NCBI RefSeq assembly: GCF_011046245.1 | Contig: NZ_CP049244.1 | Location: forward strand, 1,116,001 to 1,180,000 | Direction: 5' to 3' | Length of the DNA stretch: 64,000 nucleotides | Source: Allorhizobium pseudoryzae | GTDB taxonomy: Bacteria; Pseudomonadota; Alphaproteobacteria; Rhizobiales; Rhizobiaceae | In this document: positions 37,494 through 46,083 of the stretch, piece by piece | Layout of the letters: each line of letters begins with the position of its first letter | Position numbering within the stretch: position 1 is the stretch's first letter | The notes under the pieces: generated by a model | Seen by the model: the letters and a program-made list of their open reading frames with translations, nothing else | What the model was told of the DNA's origin: nothing | The model's database searches: none | Program-made: the position numbers and the translations under genes

Positions 37494-38723
37494 TTACTTG
37501 TACTGCTCCAGATCGGCGGCCGCTTTCTTCAGCGCGGCTTCCGGTTCAGCCTTGCCGGTGACGACCGACTGGACCATCTCGATCACGACGTTCTGGAAGC
37601 CCTTGTAGTCCTTGAAGAGCGGCTCAGGACCACCATAGGTGATGCCGTTGATCAGCGGCTTCCAGAAGGGGTCCTTGGCGACGAAGGCATCGACCTGCGC
37701 GGAGGGGCGCAGCGGCGTGAGGCCGGCATCGCCCTGCAGTTCGTATTCGCCTTGCGGGCCGGGCGAAGTGATGAACTTGGCAAATTCGATCGCCTTTTCC
37801 TCGACGCCGGAACCCTTGAACACGGCCAGGCTGTCGGTGATCAGAAGCGTGCCTTCACCCTTGGCGGACGGGCCGAGCGGCAGCGGTGCGATGCCCCAGT
37901 TGATGTTGGTCTTCTTCAGGCGCGAGGCAGCCCCCGAACCGGACTGGATCATGCCGACCTTGCCGTCGAGGAAGATGGCGCGGATTTCGTTCTGCTCGTA
38001 GGCGGTGGCACCTTCGACGGAATAGGGCGTGATGTCCTTGTAGGCCTTCAGCGCCGCCAGAACTTCAGGGCTGTCGGCAACGATCTTGTCGCCGTCGATC
38101 AGCTTGCCATTGTTGGTATACACCCAGTGCATGAACTGGTGCATGGTGTTGTCGAAGGTCTTGGCCGGCAGGCCGTAACCGGCAATGCCGGTCTTTTCCT
38201 TGATCTGCTTGGCAAAGGCGATTTCTTCCGCCCAGGTCTTCGGCGGGGTTTCCGGGTCAAGGCCGGCCTGCTTGAACAGGTCCTTGTTCCAGTAGAGCGC
38301 CTTGGTGGAGAACGCCACCGGCACGCCCCACTGGGTGCCGTCGAAGGTCACGGTATCGACGATGTTCGGATAATAGGTCTTCTTTTCGGCATCCGTCATC
38401 GGAACCGGAACGATCAGATCGTTTTCGGCGAATTCCTTCAGCGTGCGCGAACCGACATAGGCCATGGCGACCGGCGTGCCGGCGGCGGCCAGCGTGGTGG
38501 CCTTGTCCTGGCACTGCGCCCAGCCAACAACTTCCGGCGTGACCTTCCAGCCGGCGTTCTTGCCTTCCCATTCCTTGATGTATTTCTCGTGGATCGGGTC
38601 GATCTTGTCGCCGCAATAGATCCAGGAGATTTCCTTGTCGGCGGCATGCGCCGCCATGGCGCTCAGCATGGTGGTGCCGACGAGCGCTGCTGCATAGATC
38701 CCAGTCTTGATGGAAAGTGTCAC
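37494..38723 (-). CDS. ABC transporter sugar-binding protein (family 1)
   Basis: A 409-residue periplasmic binding protein. The Sec signal runs to AHA just before ADKEISW. The core has GSGAASRL and WGIAPLPLGPSAKGEGT in the second half, typical of CUT1 binding proteins. Gene order (Gfo/Idh, two permeases, binding protein, ATPase) and the divergent nag genes suggest GlcNAc or chitooligosaccharides as ligand. Annotation as maltose-like would be a generic alternative. Confidence 0.92.
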   Translation of the reverse strand: MTLSIKTGIYAAALVGTTMLSAMAAHAADKEISWIYCGDKIDPIHEKYIKEWEGKNAGWKVTPEVVGWAQCQDKATTLAAAGTPVAMAYVGSRTLKEFAENDLIVPVPMTDAEKKTYYPNIVDTVTFDGTQWGVPVAFSTKALYWNKDLFKQAGLDPETPPKTWAEEIAFAKQIKEKTGIAGYGLPAKTFDNTMHQFMHWVYTNNGKLIDGDKIVADSPEVLAALKAYKDITPYSVEGATAYEQNEIRAIFLDGKVGMIQSGSGAASRLKKTNINWGIAPLPLGPSAKGEGTLLITDSLAVFKGSGVEEKAIEFAKFITSPGPQGEYELQGDAGLTPLRPSAQVDAFVAKDPFWKPLINGITYGGPEPLFKDYKGFQNVVIEMVQSVVTGKAEPEAALKKAAADLEQYK

Positions 38724-38750
38724 GGTTATGCTCCCATTCTTAGAGGTTGT

Positions 38751-39611
38751 TTATTGTTTCACCGCGCCGGCGGTCAGGCCGCTGACGAGATAGCGTTGCA
38801 GGAAGAAGATCACGATCATGGCCGGCGCGATGCCGACGAAGCTCGCCGCCATCAACTCGTTCCAGACCACTTCCTGGCGGCCGAAATAGGCAAACAGCCC
38901 GACCGGCAAAGGCATGTATTCGCTCTTGGCATTGAAGGTCAGCGCGAAGATGAACTGCTGCGCGTAGGAGCCGATGAAGGTGGTGATGGCGACCACCGTG
39001 ATGCCCGGCATGGCGATCGGCAGGATCACCCGGCGCAGCGTGTAGAAGTGGCTGGCGCCATCCACATAGGCCGCTTCATCGAGTTCGCGCGGAATGCGCA
39101 TGATGTAGGTGCGCAACAGCCAGATCGCCGAGGGGATGAGGAAAGCAACGCCGGGCACGATCATGGCGAAATAGGTGTTCAGGACGCCGAGCGTGCGCAT
39201 CAGCCGGAAAAGCGGGATCAGCAACACGGCGCCGGAGAACATGTTGACCGCCAGAAAGGCGGCGAGCAGCGGGCCGCGCCCCTTGAACTCGAAGCGGGCA
39301 AAGGCATAGGCCGCCGGCACCACCATGCAGAGCACGACGGTCGTCACAATCGTGGAGATGAAGAAGGAGTTGAAGATGTAGCGGGCAAAGCCCGGCACGC
39401 TCTCCCACATGGTGCGATAGGCTTCGAAGGAGCCATTTTCCGGAATGAAGCGGTAGGGCGAGGAAAACAGCTGGCTGAGCGGCTTCAGCGAAACGAGGAA
39501 ACCTTCGACGAAGGGCGACAGCACGAAGGTGAGGAACACCGCGATGCCGCAATAGATGCCGACGATCTCGTACCAGCGGTACCGGTTGATCAGCTGGGCT
39601 GGCTCTTTCAT
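38751..39611 (-). CDS. ABC transporter permease (MalG/NgcG-like)
   Basis: A 286-residue permease with six predicted helices; the EAA loop is EAAYVDGASHFYTLRR near residue 185. Its start overlaps the end of the partner permease (39608-39611), giving translational coupling. It has the QRYLVSGLTAGAVK tail typical of MalG-type subunits. Confidence 0.92.
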   Translation of the reverse strand: MKEPAQLINRYRWYEIVGIYCGIAVFLTFVLSPFVEGFLVSLKPLSQLFSSPYRFIPENGSFEAYRTMWESVPGFARYIFNSFFISTIVTTVVLCMVVPAAYAFARFEFKGRGPLLAAFLAVNMFSGAVLLIPLFRLMRTLGVLNTYFAMIVPGVAFLIPSAIWLLRTYIMRIPRELDEAAYVDGASHFYTLRRVILPIAMPGITVVAITTFIGSYAQQFIFALTFNAKSEYMPLPVGLFAYFGRQEVVWNELMAASFVGIAPAMIVIFFLQRYLVSGLTAGAVKQ

Positions 39612-40492
39612 TGTTTCTCTCCAGACGAAAGCCGGCTCGTGACGCGGAAGTAGCAGAGGCAGAAGATCGACAGGAAAATGCAGATCAGCACGGCGCGCGC
39701 CGCCCCTTCGCCGTACTTCTTCGAGCCGATCGCGGTGCGATAGGTGTCGATGATCATCGTCGTGGTTTCGCCGTTCGGGCCCCCCTGCGTCAGGATCCAG
39801 ATGATGTCGAAGGAGTTGAAGGTCGAGATCAGCGACAGCATCGACATGGTGATCATCGAGGGAACGAGCAGCGGCAGCGTGATGCGGCGGAAGCGGTAGA
39901 AACGACCGGCGCCATCCGTCCAGGCGGCCTCATAGAGATCCTGCGGGATCGCCTGCATGGCGGCCAGCATGTAGAGCGTCACCATCGGCACGCCGATCCA
40001 CACATCGGTGATGACGGTGGCCCAGAAGGCGGTGGAGCCATGCGCCAGGAACGCAACCGGGCCATCGACGATGCCAAACCGCTGCAAAAGGCCGGAAATC
40101 ATGCCGAACTGGCCGTTATACATCCAGCCCCACATGAAGATGCCGATGGCCATCGGCACGATCCAGGGCGGCATGGTGAGCACCCGAAACAGCGCACGGC
40201 CGGGCACCGCGGCATTCAGCATGGTTGCGCCGAAGGTGCCGATGATCATCTTGATCGAGACCGAGAAGAAGGTCCACACGAAGGTGCGGATGATGACTTC
40301 GGCAAAGGTCTCGTTGAAGATCTTGTCGTAATTGTCCCAGCCGACCCAGTTGGTCGTCTTCTTCAGCGAGGCATCGGTGAAGGAGAGGATGAAGGTATCG
40401 ATGAGCGGGTAGGCGACGATGGCGCAGACATAGAAAAAGGCTGGCGCCAGCAGGATCCAGGCAAACAGGACGGCGCTGCGTTTGGCGTGCAT
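39608..40492 (-). CDS. ABC transporter permease (MalF/NgcF-like)
   Basis: A 294-residue permease with six predicted helices; the EAA loop is EAAWTDGAGRFYRFRR near residue 189, and TQGGPNGETTTM follows near 240. It pairs with the next gene to form the membrane channel. It begins 12 bases after the oxidoreductase stop in the same operon. Confidence 0.92.
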   Translation of the reverse strand: MHAKRSAVLFAWILLAPAFFYVCAIVAYPLIDTFILSFTDASLKKTTNWVGWDNYDKIFNETFAEVIIRTFVWTFFSVSIKMIIGTFGATMLNAAVPGRALFRVLTMPPWIVPMAIGIFMWGWMYNGQFGMISGLLQRFGIVDGPVAFLAHGSTAFWATVITDVWIGVPMVTLYMLAAMQAIPQDLYEAAWTDGAGRFYRFRRITLPLLVPSMITMSMLSLISTFNSFDIIWILTQGGPNGETTTMIIDTYRTAIGSKKYGEGAARAVLICIFLSIFCLCYFRVTSRLSSGEKQ

Positions 40493-40504
40493 CTTCTCGC
40501 CTCC

Positions 40505-41686
40505 TCAGGCCGTCTTCGCCTGTCGCGACGGGGACGTGCCATGCAGGCAGGCATCATAACGCTCCCAGACCGGTGCCAGATCGATGACCTTCCGCTCAAT
40601 GCGGGCCTCGTCCATGGCAAGTGCCAGAATGCCGGCCTCGATCGCATCGAGCGCGGAGACGGGCAGCGCTGCGCCCGTCTGAATATGCGCAAGCACATCG
40701 GCGGCCATCTGTTCGTCCGCGCCGTAATGGTGGGAGGCGGCAGACGGGGCGGAATAGGTATTGGCGATGCGTTTTTCGCTGGTATGGGCGTCGTGAACGT
40801 CAAGGAAACCACGAACGAAGTCACCTTCCGCCATGCCCTTCGCGCCGATGACGCAGAAGCGGCGGAACTCGTCCGGCACGTTCAGATTGGTGTGGAAGGT
40901 CATCGAGGCGCCAGACTCGTATTCGACGATCGCGGTCTGGTAATCGATGATGTCGCCGTCGCTGTCGAACACCTTGTCGGCGCCCATCCAGCCGCTCGGC
41001 TTGCGATGGTAGACGTCGAGATCGTTGACGCCGGCCTGCTGCGGCGCATTGCCGGGAACGAAGCTCTTGCGTCCGCCGAAACTTGCGACGAAGCGCGGGC
41101 GCGAGCCCATGACGCCGTTGTAGAGGTCGAGGTCGTGACAGCATTTCTCCAGCATGAAGCCACCGGCATAACTGCTGTAGCGGCGCCAGTCGCGCATGAA
41201 GAACGCGCCATGATAGGGAGCGATATGCTCGGACGCCTCGATTGAGGCGACATCGCCGAGAAGGCCGTTCGCCTGGGCCTCGCGCAGGTCGCGGTAGAGC
41301 GGCGAATAGCGCAGCACGAGCCCGACGAGCAGGCGGTCGTGGCCGTAGCGGTGGAGGAGCGCTGCGAGCGCAAAGCTCTCCTCGATCGAGATGACGATCG
41401 GCTTCTCGGTAAAGACTGTAAGGCCTGCTTCGAGTCCGATGCGGATGTGTTCGAGGTGAAGATGGTTCGGCGAACCGATCATCAAAAGATCAAAGGTTTC
41501 TGCGGCAATCAGCGCTTCCGGCGTCTCATAGGAACGACCGGGTGAAATGCCGGCTTCCTTCAGCCGATCCATGCCGGCAGGTGCCGGGTCCACATAACCG
41601 ACGATCTCGAAATCCGGATCGATTTGGCTGAACACCTGGCCGAGATAGCCCAGGCGAAAGCCCAGCCCGATGATGGCGACCTTCAT
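40505..41686 (-). CDS. Gfo/Idh/MocA family oxidoreductase
   Basis: A 393-residue NAD(P)-dependent sugar oxidoreductase. The N-terminal Rossmann motif is IGLGFRLGYLG, and the conserved FTEKPIVIS segment (EKP) is near residue 97. The C-terminal half (from about 130) is the beta-sheet substrate domain, with GGFMLEKCCHDLDLYNG carrying the family His-Asp. It is first in the importer operon opposite the nag genes; a role in modifying a GlcNAc-derived sugar is inferred from this location only. Confidence 0.9.
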   Translation of the reverse strand: MKVAIIGLGFRLGYLGQVFSQIDPDFEIVGYVDPAPAGMDRLKEAGISPGRSYETPEALIAAETFDLLMIGSPNHLHLEHIRIGLEAGLTVFTEKPIVISIEESFALAALLHRYGHDRLLVGLVLRYSPLYRDLREAQANGLLGDVASIEASEHIAPYHGAFFMRDWRRYSSYAGGFMLEKCCHDLDLYNGVMGSRPRFVASFGGRKSFVPGNAPQQAGVNDLDVYHRKPSGWMGADKVFDSDGDIIDYQTAIVEYESGASMTFHTNLNVPDEFRRFCVIGAKGMAEGDFVRGFLDVHDAHTSEKRIANTYSAPSAASHHYGADEQMAADVLAHIQTGAALPVSALDAIEAGILALAMDEARIERKVIDLAPVWERYDACLHGTSPSRQAKTA

Positions 41687-42128
41687 TGACGATCAATTCC
41701 CCGTTTTCGTAATTATTTTTCACAGACTGTTTCAGTTGTGCCGCCACGTCAACATGAAAAGCGGAAAGCACCCGTAATGATGAAATTCCTTTTCATGCGA
41801 TCGTGCCGGGCCGATGCGAAGCCGCAGGAGGCAACCGAAGCCAGACCGATTGTTAATATCTAATACCAAACAGATGCCAATCGTCCAGCCGTCGAGCAAG
41901 ATTTTGCATGAGCCTTCGCCTAAGCAATTGATAAGACGCTCTAAAAAATGAAAAGCCAAGTTTCTGCTCTTAAAGTTTTCAAAACCAATTGCGCCGATGG
42001 CCTCATATTGGTATTTTCCGCGCTCACTCGGAGGGGTCCCACGCCATGATGCTCTGCCTGCACATTGGGAAGATGCGTGCCGCGTTTGCGGCGGATGGTT
42101 CTATCCACGGCGGGCGCGTGGGTTGCTC
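41687..42128. promoter_or_regulatory. Divergent control region of the nag locus
   Basis: A 442-base, relatively AT-rich region between the importer operon and the gntR-nag operon. AATACCAA (41862-41869) and TTGGTATT (42008-42015) are exact reverse complements 138 bases apart and may be two operator half-sites. AATTATTTTTC at 41711-41721 lies just upstream of the oxidoreductase start. I find no gene here; open frames at 41732-41959 lack any support. Confidence 0.5.
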
Positions 42129-42881
42129 ATGAACGAAAATGCGCTTCCCCTGTCGCAATTGCAGGCGGTCCGTGGCGGGCCCCTGTATGTGAAACTGAAG
42201 AAGATGATCGAACAGGCCATGTCGGACGGACGTCTGAAGCATGGCGATGCTTTGCCGGCGGAGCGCGACATCGCCGATGCCGCGGCTATCTCCCGGGTGA
42301 CCGTGCGCAAGGCGATCGATGAACTGGTGGATGAGGGGCTCCTGGTGCGCCGACGCGGATCTGGAACCTTCGTCGTCAAACCGGTCCCCCGCATGCAGCA
42401 ACCGCTGACGCGCCTGACCTCGTTTTCCGAGGACATGCGTCGGCGCGGCATGGTGGCAGGCTCCCGCTGGCTGGGCCGCGGCCTGTTTCATCCGACGCCG
42501 GAGGAGACGATGACGCTTGGTCTCTCCGGGCAGGCGCGGGTCGCCAGGCTCGCGCGTCTGCGCACCGCCAACGATATGGCGATCGCGCTCGAGCGGACGA
42601 GCCTGCCGGACGACATCCTGCCCGATCCGGACGGCGTGGAGAATTCGCTCTACCAGGCGCTGCTTCAGCGCAACATTCGCCCGGTTAGGGCAAACCAGCG
42701 GATTTCCGCCGTGCTTCTCAAGGAGGACGAGTGGGAATCGCTGGGCGTGCCGCCGGGCTCGGCCGCGCTCTGCGTCCAGCGTATCGCCTATCTGGACTCC
42801 GGCCGCGTCATGGAAGTCTCGACCGCCCTTTATCGCAGCGATGCCTATGACCTCGTTGCGGAACTCACCATCGGCAGCTGA
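42129..42881 (+). CDS. GntR family regulator, HutC/UTRA subfamily (NagQ-like)
   Basis: A 250-residue regulator with a winged helix at about 18-85 (GDALPAERDIADAAAISRVTVRKA) and a UTRA sensor domain at about 105-245. HutC-type GntR proteins bound to GlcNAc metabolism (NagQ, DasR, NagR) sense GlcN-6-P or GlcNAc-6-P. It heads the nagB-II-nagA-nagK operon and faces the importer operon, so it is the likely repressor of both. ATG 42129 has a weak ribosome site; an in-frame TTG lies six bases upstream. Confidence 0.9.
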   Translation: MNENALPLSQLQAVRGGPLYVKLKKMIEQAMSDGRLKHGDALPAERDIADAAAISRVTVRKAIDELVDEGLLVRRRGSGTFVVKPVPRMQQPLTRLTSFSEDMRRRGMVAGSRWLGRGLFHPTPEETMTLGLSGQARVARLARLRTANDMAIALERTSLPDDILPDPDGVENSLYQALLQRNIRPVRANQRISAVLLKEDEWESLGVPPGSAALCVQRIAYLDSGRVMEVSTALYRSDAYDLVAELTIGS

Positions 42882-42911
42882 TGCCGACAGCATGGAAAGG
42901 CTAAAAAGCTC

Positions 42912-43940
42912 ATGACTTCGATCATGCGACAGGAGATCGACGAGATCCCGCATGTGGCAGCAAGACTGCTGAACGACCAGGCAAGCGCGCTGGAAGCGGC
43001 CGGCAAGGCGCTGAAGGAGCGGGACCCGGCGGTGGTTGTCACGATCGCCCGCGGTTCTTCCGATCATGCGGCGCATTTCCTGAAATATGCGATCGAGCTG
43101 GAGCTCGGTCTGCCGGTCGCCTCGCTCGGACCGTCGCTGGCCTCGATCTACGACACGCCGCTGCGCCTTTCGCGTGGCGCTGCCCTGGCCGTCTCGCAAT
43201 CCGGTGCCAGCCCGGACATCGTGGCACTTGCCAAGGCGGCGGTCGATGGCGGGGCGCTGACGATTGCGCTCGCCAACACCGTGCCTTCGCCGCTGAGCGA
43301 CGCGACGAGCCTCGCGATCAACGTCGATGCTGGCCAGGAAATCGCGGTGGCGGCAACCAAATCCTTCGTCAACTCCATCGTCGCCGGTCTCTCGATCCTC
43401 GCGCACTGGAAGGACGATGCGAGCCTGAAGCAGGCGGTCCAGGCGCTGCCGCAGCAGTTTGAACGGGCTTTGGCGCTCGACTGGAGCGGTGTCATCGACA
43501 CGCTGGCGGACGCCGATTCGCTTTATATGCTCGGCCGTGGCCCGTCGCTCGCCATCGCCTCGGAAGCGGCGCTGAAATGCAAGGAGACCTGCGAACTGCA
43601 TGCCGAGGCCTATTCCTCGGCAGAAGTGCTGCACGGGCCGGTGTCGCTGGTGGCTGCGTCCTTCCCGGTCATTGCCTTTGCCGCGCGCGACAAGGCGGAA
43701 GCCTCGATTGTCGCGACCGCCTCGAAGCTGGTGGAAAAGAACGCCGCCGTTTACGCAACCTCTGACCTCGCGCGAGACAAGGGGCCGGGCGGGCTTCCTT
43801 TCGTCGCGACGGGCCATCCCTTGACGGATGCGCTCTGCCTGATCATTCCCTATTACGGCATGGTGGAACAGCTCTCCCGGCGAAGAGGCTTTAATCCTGA
43901 CAAACCCGCCGCGCTTCAGAAAGTGACCGTGACCCGATGA
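42912..43940 (+). CDS. nagB-II: Glucosamine-6-phosphate deaminase, SIS-type (NagB-II)
   Basis: A 342-residue protein with two SIS domains like the isomerase half of GlmS but no glutaminase domain. GSSDHA near residue 50 and SQSGASPD near 97 form the sugar-phosphate site; KCKETCELHAEAYSSAEVLHGP near 225 is the GlmS-like loop and YYGM(V)EQLSRRRGFNPDKP the C-terminal segment. It should convert GlcN-6-P to Fru-6-P and ammonia. Its stop overlaps the nagA start (ATGA). Confidence 0.9.
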   Translation: MTSIMRQEIDEIPHVAARLLNDQASALEAAGKALKERDPAVVVTIARGSSDHAAHFLKYAIELELGLPVASLGPSLASIYDTPLRLSRGAALAVSQSGASPDIVALAKAAVDGGALTIALANTVPSPLSDATSLAINVDAGQEIAVAATKSFVNSIVAGLSILAHWKDDASLKQAVQALPQQFERALALDWSGVIDTLADADSLYMLGRGPSLAIASEAALKCKETCELHAEAYSSAEVLHGPVSLVAASFPVIAFAARDKAEASIVATASKLVEKNAAVYATSDLARDKGPGGLPFVATGHPLTDALCLIIPYYGMVEQLSRRRGFNPDKPAALQKVTVTR

Positions 43941-45148
43941 GTGAGGCTTTTGCGCTTGCCAGCCAGCGCATCTTTGATGGCGAACAGCTGTTCTATGAGC
44001 ACGCCCTGCTGGTCGAGCAGGGCCGTGTGGTGGAGATCGTGCCACGCCAGGACGTGCCGGCCGGCCATGAGATCCGCGATGTGGGCGATGCGCTGGTGGC
44101 GCCGGGCTTCGTCGATCTGCAGGTAAATGGCGGCGGCGGCGTCCTGTTCAACAATGATCCGTCCGTCCGCGGGATCGAGACGATCTGCCGGGCGCATGCC
44201 GCCTATGGCACGACCTCGGTGATGGTGACGCTGATCACCGACACGCCGGAGATCCGCGACACGGCACTGGCAGCTGGCCGCAATGCGCGGGCGGCCGCAA
44301 CGCCCGGTTTCCTGGGCCTGCATCTCGAAGGGCCGCATCTGTCGCTCGCCCGCAAGGGGACGCATGATCCGGATCTCATCCGGCCGATGGACGCGTCCGA
44401 TCTTGCGGCTCTTTGTGCGGCATCGGGCAAATTCGGTCTGGCGCTGACCACCATTGCCCCGGAAAGCGTGACGCCGGAGCAGGTGTCGCGGTTGAAGGCG
44501 GCGGGGTATGTCGTCAGCCTCGGCCATACCGATGTCGCGGCCTCCGTGGTCGCGCCCTATGCGGAAGCCGGTGTGACCATGGTGACGCATCTCTTCAACG
44601 CGATGAGCCAGATGGGCAACCGCGAGCCGGGCGTCGTCGGCGCGGCACTCGATGACGGCCGGATTTTCTGCGGCCTGATCGCCGATGGCTTCCACGTCGA
44701 TCCGGTCGCGATGCGCGTTGCGCTGCGGGCGAAGAACGGTCCGGGCCGGATCTTTCTTGTCACCGATGCCATGTCGACCATTGGCACGGACGATGATGGC
44801 TTCGCGCTGAACGGCCGGCGGGTCTTTCGTCGGGGTGGGCGCCTGACGCTGGCGGATGGCACCCTGGCGGGGGCGGATATCGACATGCTCTCCTGCGTGC
44901 GCTTCACCCATGAGCGGCTGGGTCTTTCGCTCGTCGAGGCCCTCCGGATGGCCTCGCGCTATCCGGCAGAGGCGATCGGCGCCGAGACGAAAGGCATGCT
45001 CAAACCTGGTTTCGACGCGGACATGGTGGTGCTGGACGGCGCGCTGGACCTGCATTCGACCTGGATCGGCGGTGCGGTGGTGGCGGGACGCGGCCTGGCG
45101 GACTGGGGGCCGCGGCATCGGTCGATGGCTCGCGCGGTGGCGTCATGA
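43937..45148 (+). CDS. nagA: N-acetylglucosamine-6-phosphate deacetylase
   Basis: A 403-residue amidohydrolase. GFVDLQVNGGGG near residue 56, the metal Glu of HLEGPHLS near 133, the His residues of SLGHTD and THLFNAMS, and the catalytic Asp of VTDAMSTIG near 277 are all present. It removes the acetyl group from GlcNAc-6-P to give GlcN-6-P for NagB-II. It overlaps genes on both sides by four bases, so the three enzymes are tightly coupled. Confidence 0.94.
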   Translation: MSEAFALASQRIFDGEQLFYEHALLVEQGRVVEIVPRQDVPAGHEIRDVGDALVAPGFVDLQVNGGGGVLFNNDPSVRGIETICRAHAAYGTTSVMVTLITDTPEIRDTALAAGRNARAAATPGFLGLHLEGPHLSLARKGTHDPDLIRPMDASDLAALCAASGKFGLALTTIAPESVTPEQVSRLKAAGYVVSLGHTDVAASVVAPYAEAGVTMVTHLFNAMSQMGNREPGVVGAALDDGRIFCGLIADGFHVDPVAMRVALRAKNGPGRIFLVTDAMSTIGTDDDGFALNGRRVFRRGGRLTLADGTLAGADIDMLSCVRFTHERLGLSLVEALRMASRYPAEAIGAETKGMLKPGFDADMVVLDGALDLHSTWIGGAVVAGRGLADWGPRHRSMARAVAS

Positions 45149-46050
45149 TCGTCTGCTTCGATATCGGCGGCACGGCGATCAAGGGCGCGCTCGCCTATGC
45201 GGTGGACGATGTGCGGCCCGTGCCGCGCCAGCCGACGCCGATCCACGATTTCGCAGCCTTCGTGTCCGTGCTGCAAGCGGTGATCGACCAAGCGGGCCAA
45301 CGGCCCGAACGGGTTGCTCTGTCGATTGCCGGCATCATCGATCCGGACACAGGCCGGGCCGTGGTCGCCAATGTGCCGTGCATTCACGGCCGGCCGCTCC
45401 GGCAGGATCTGGAGGCCGCCCTTGGCTTGCCGGTTCTCGTTGCCAATGATGCGGATTGTTTCGTGCTGGCCGAAGCCGGTGTCGGTGCAGGCTGCGGCCA
45501 TCGCGTGGTGTTCGGCGTGATCCTCGGGACCGGCGTTGGCGGCGGGCTGGTGATTGACAGCCAGTTGATCAATCGCGAGGGCGGTTTTGCCGGCGAATGG
45601 GGGCATGGTCCTGTTGCGGCGACGCAGGCCGGCAATCCACCGGTGCAACTGCCGCGCTTCCAGTGCGGCTGCGGGCTGTCCGGCTGCATCGATGCGGTCT
45701 GCAGTGCCCGCGGGATGGAGAAGTTGCATGCGCATCTGCTCGGCACGACGCTCACCAGCGAGGAGATCGTCAGCGCCTGGCAGGCGGGCGATGCGGCCGC
45801 AAGCCGAACCATCGACGTCTACGTGGACGTGCTGACGGGGCCGCTGGCGCTGGTCGCGAATGTCACCGGCACGACGATCATTCCGGTCGGCGGCGGGCTC
45901 TCCAACGCCGAGGCGCTGCTTGTCGCCATCGACAAGGCCGTCAGGAGCCGGATCCTGCGCAAGTTCGACCGACCGCTGGTCGTGAAGGCGGAATGTTCGG
46001 TCGAGCCGGGCCTGATCGGGGCCGCGCTCCTGGGCCTCAATGCAGACTGA
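45145..46050 (+). CDS. nagK: ROK family N-acetylglucosamine kinase
   Basis: A 301-residue kinase. The phosphate motif DIGGTAIKGA starts at residue 5, the catalytic Asp lies in ANDADCF near 106, GTGVGGGLVID follows near 132, and the ROK zinc motif CGCGLSGCID is near 172. It phosphorylates cytoplasmic GlcNAc, as needed when uptake is by ABC transport rather than a PTS. Overlap with nagA and operon context support GlcNAc over other hexoses. Confidence 0.9.
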   Translation: MIVCFDIGGTAIKGALAYAVDDVRPVPRQPTPIHDFAAFVSVLQAVIDQAGQRPERVALSIAGIIDPDTGRAVVANVPCIHGRPLRQDLEAALGLPVLVANDADCFVLAEAGVGAGCGHRVVFGVILGTGVGGGLVIDSQLINREGGFAGEWGHGPVAATQAGNPPVQLPRFQCGCGLSGCIDAVCSARGMEKLHAHLLGTTLTSEEIVSAWQAGDAAASRTIDVYVDVLTGPLALVANVTGTTIIPVGGGLSNAEALLVAIDKAVRSRILRKFDRPLVVKAECSVEPGLIGAALLGLNAD

Positions 46051-46056
46051 GCTCAG

Positions 46057-46073
46057 GCGGGCAAGACGCCCGC
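46057..46073. terminator. Hairpin between convergent nagK and GT39 genes
   Basis: GCGGGC (46057-46062), loop AAGAC, GCCCGC (46068-46073) sits in the 33-base gap between two convergent genes. No T-run accompanies it, so it is only a weak candidate for a bidirectional terminator. Confidence 0.35.
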
Positions 46074-46083
46074 GTCGGAGCGG

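Noticed and set aside
35985..39653. 1222-residue open frame on the + strand
   Set aside because: It lies antisense to four well-supported importer genes. It is rich in Arg, His, Asp and Gly with no domain, as expected from a high-GC mirror frame.
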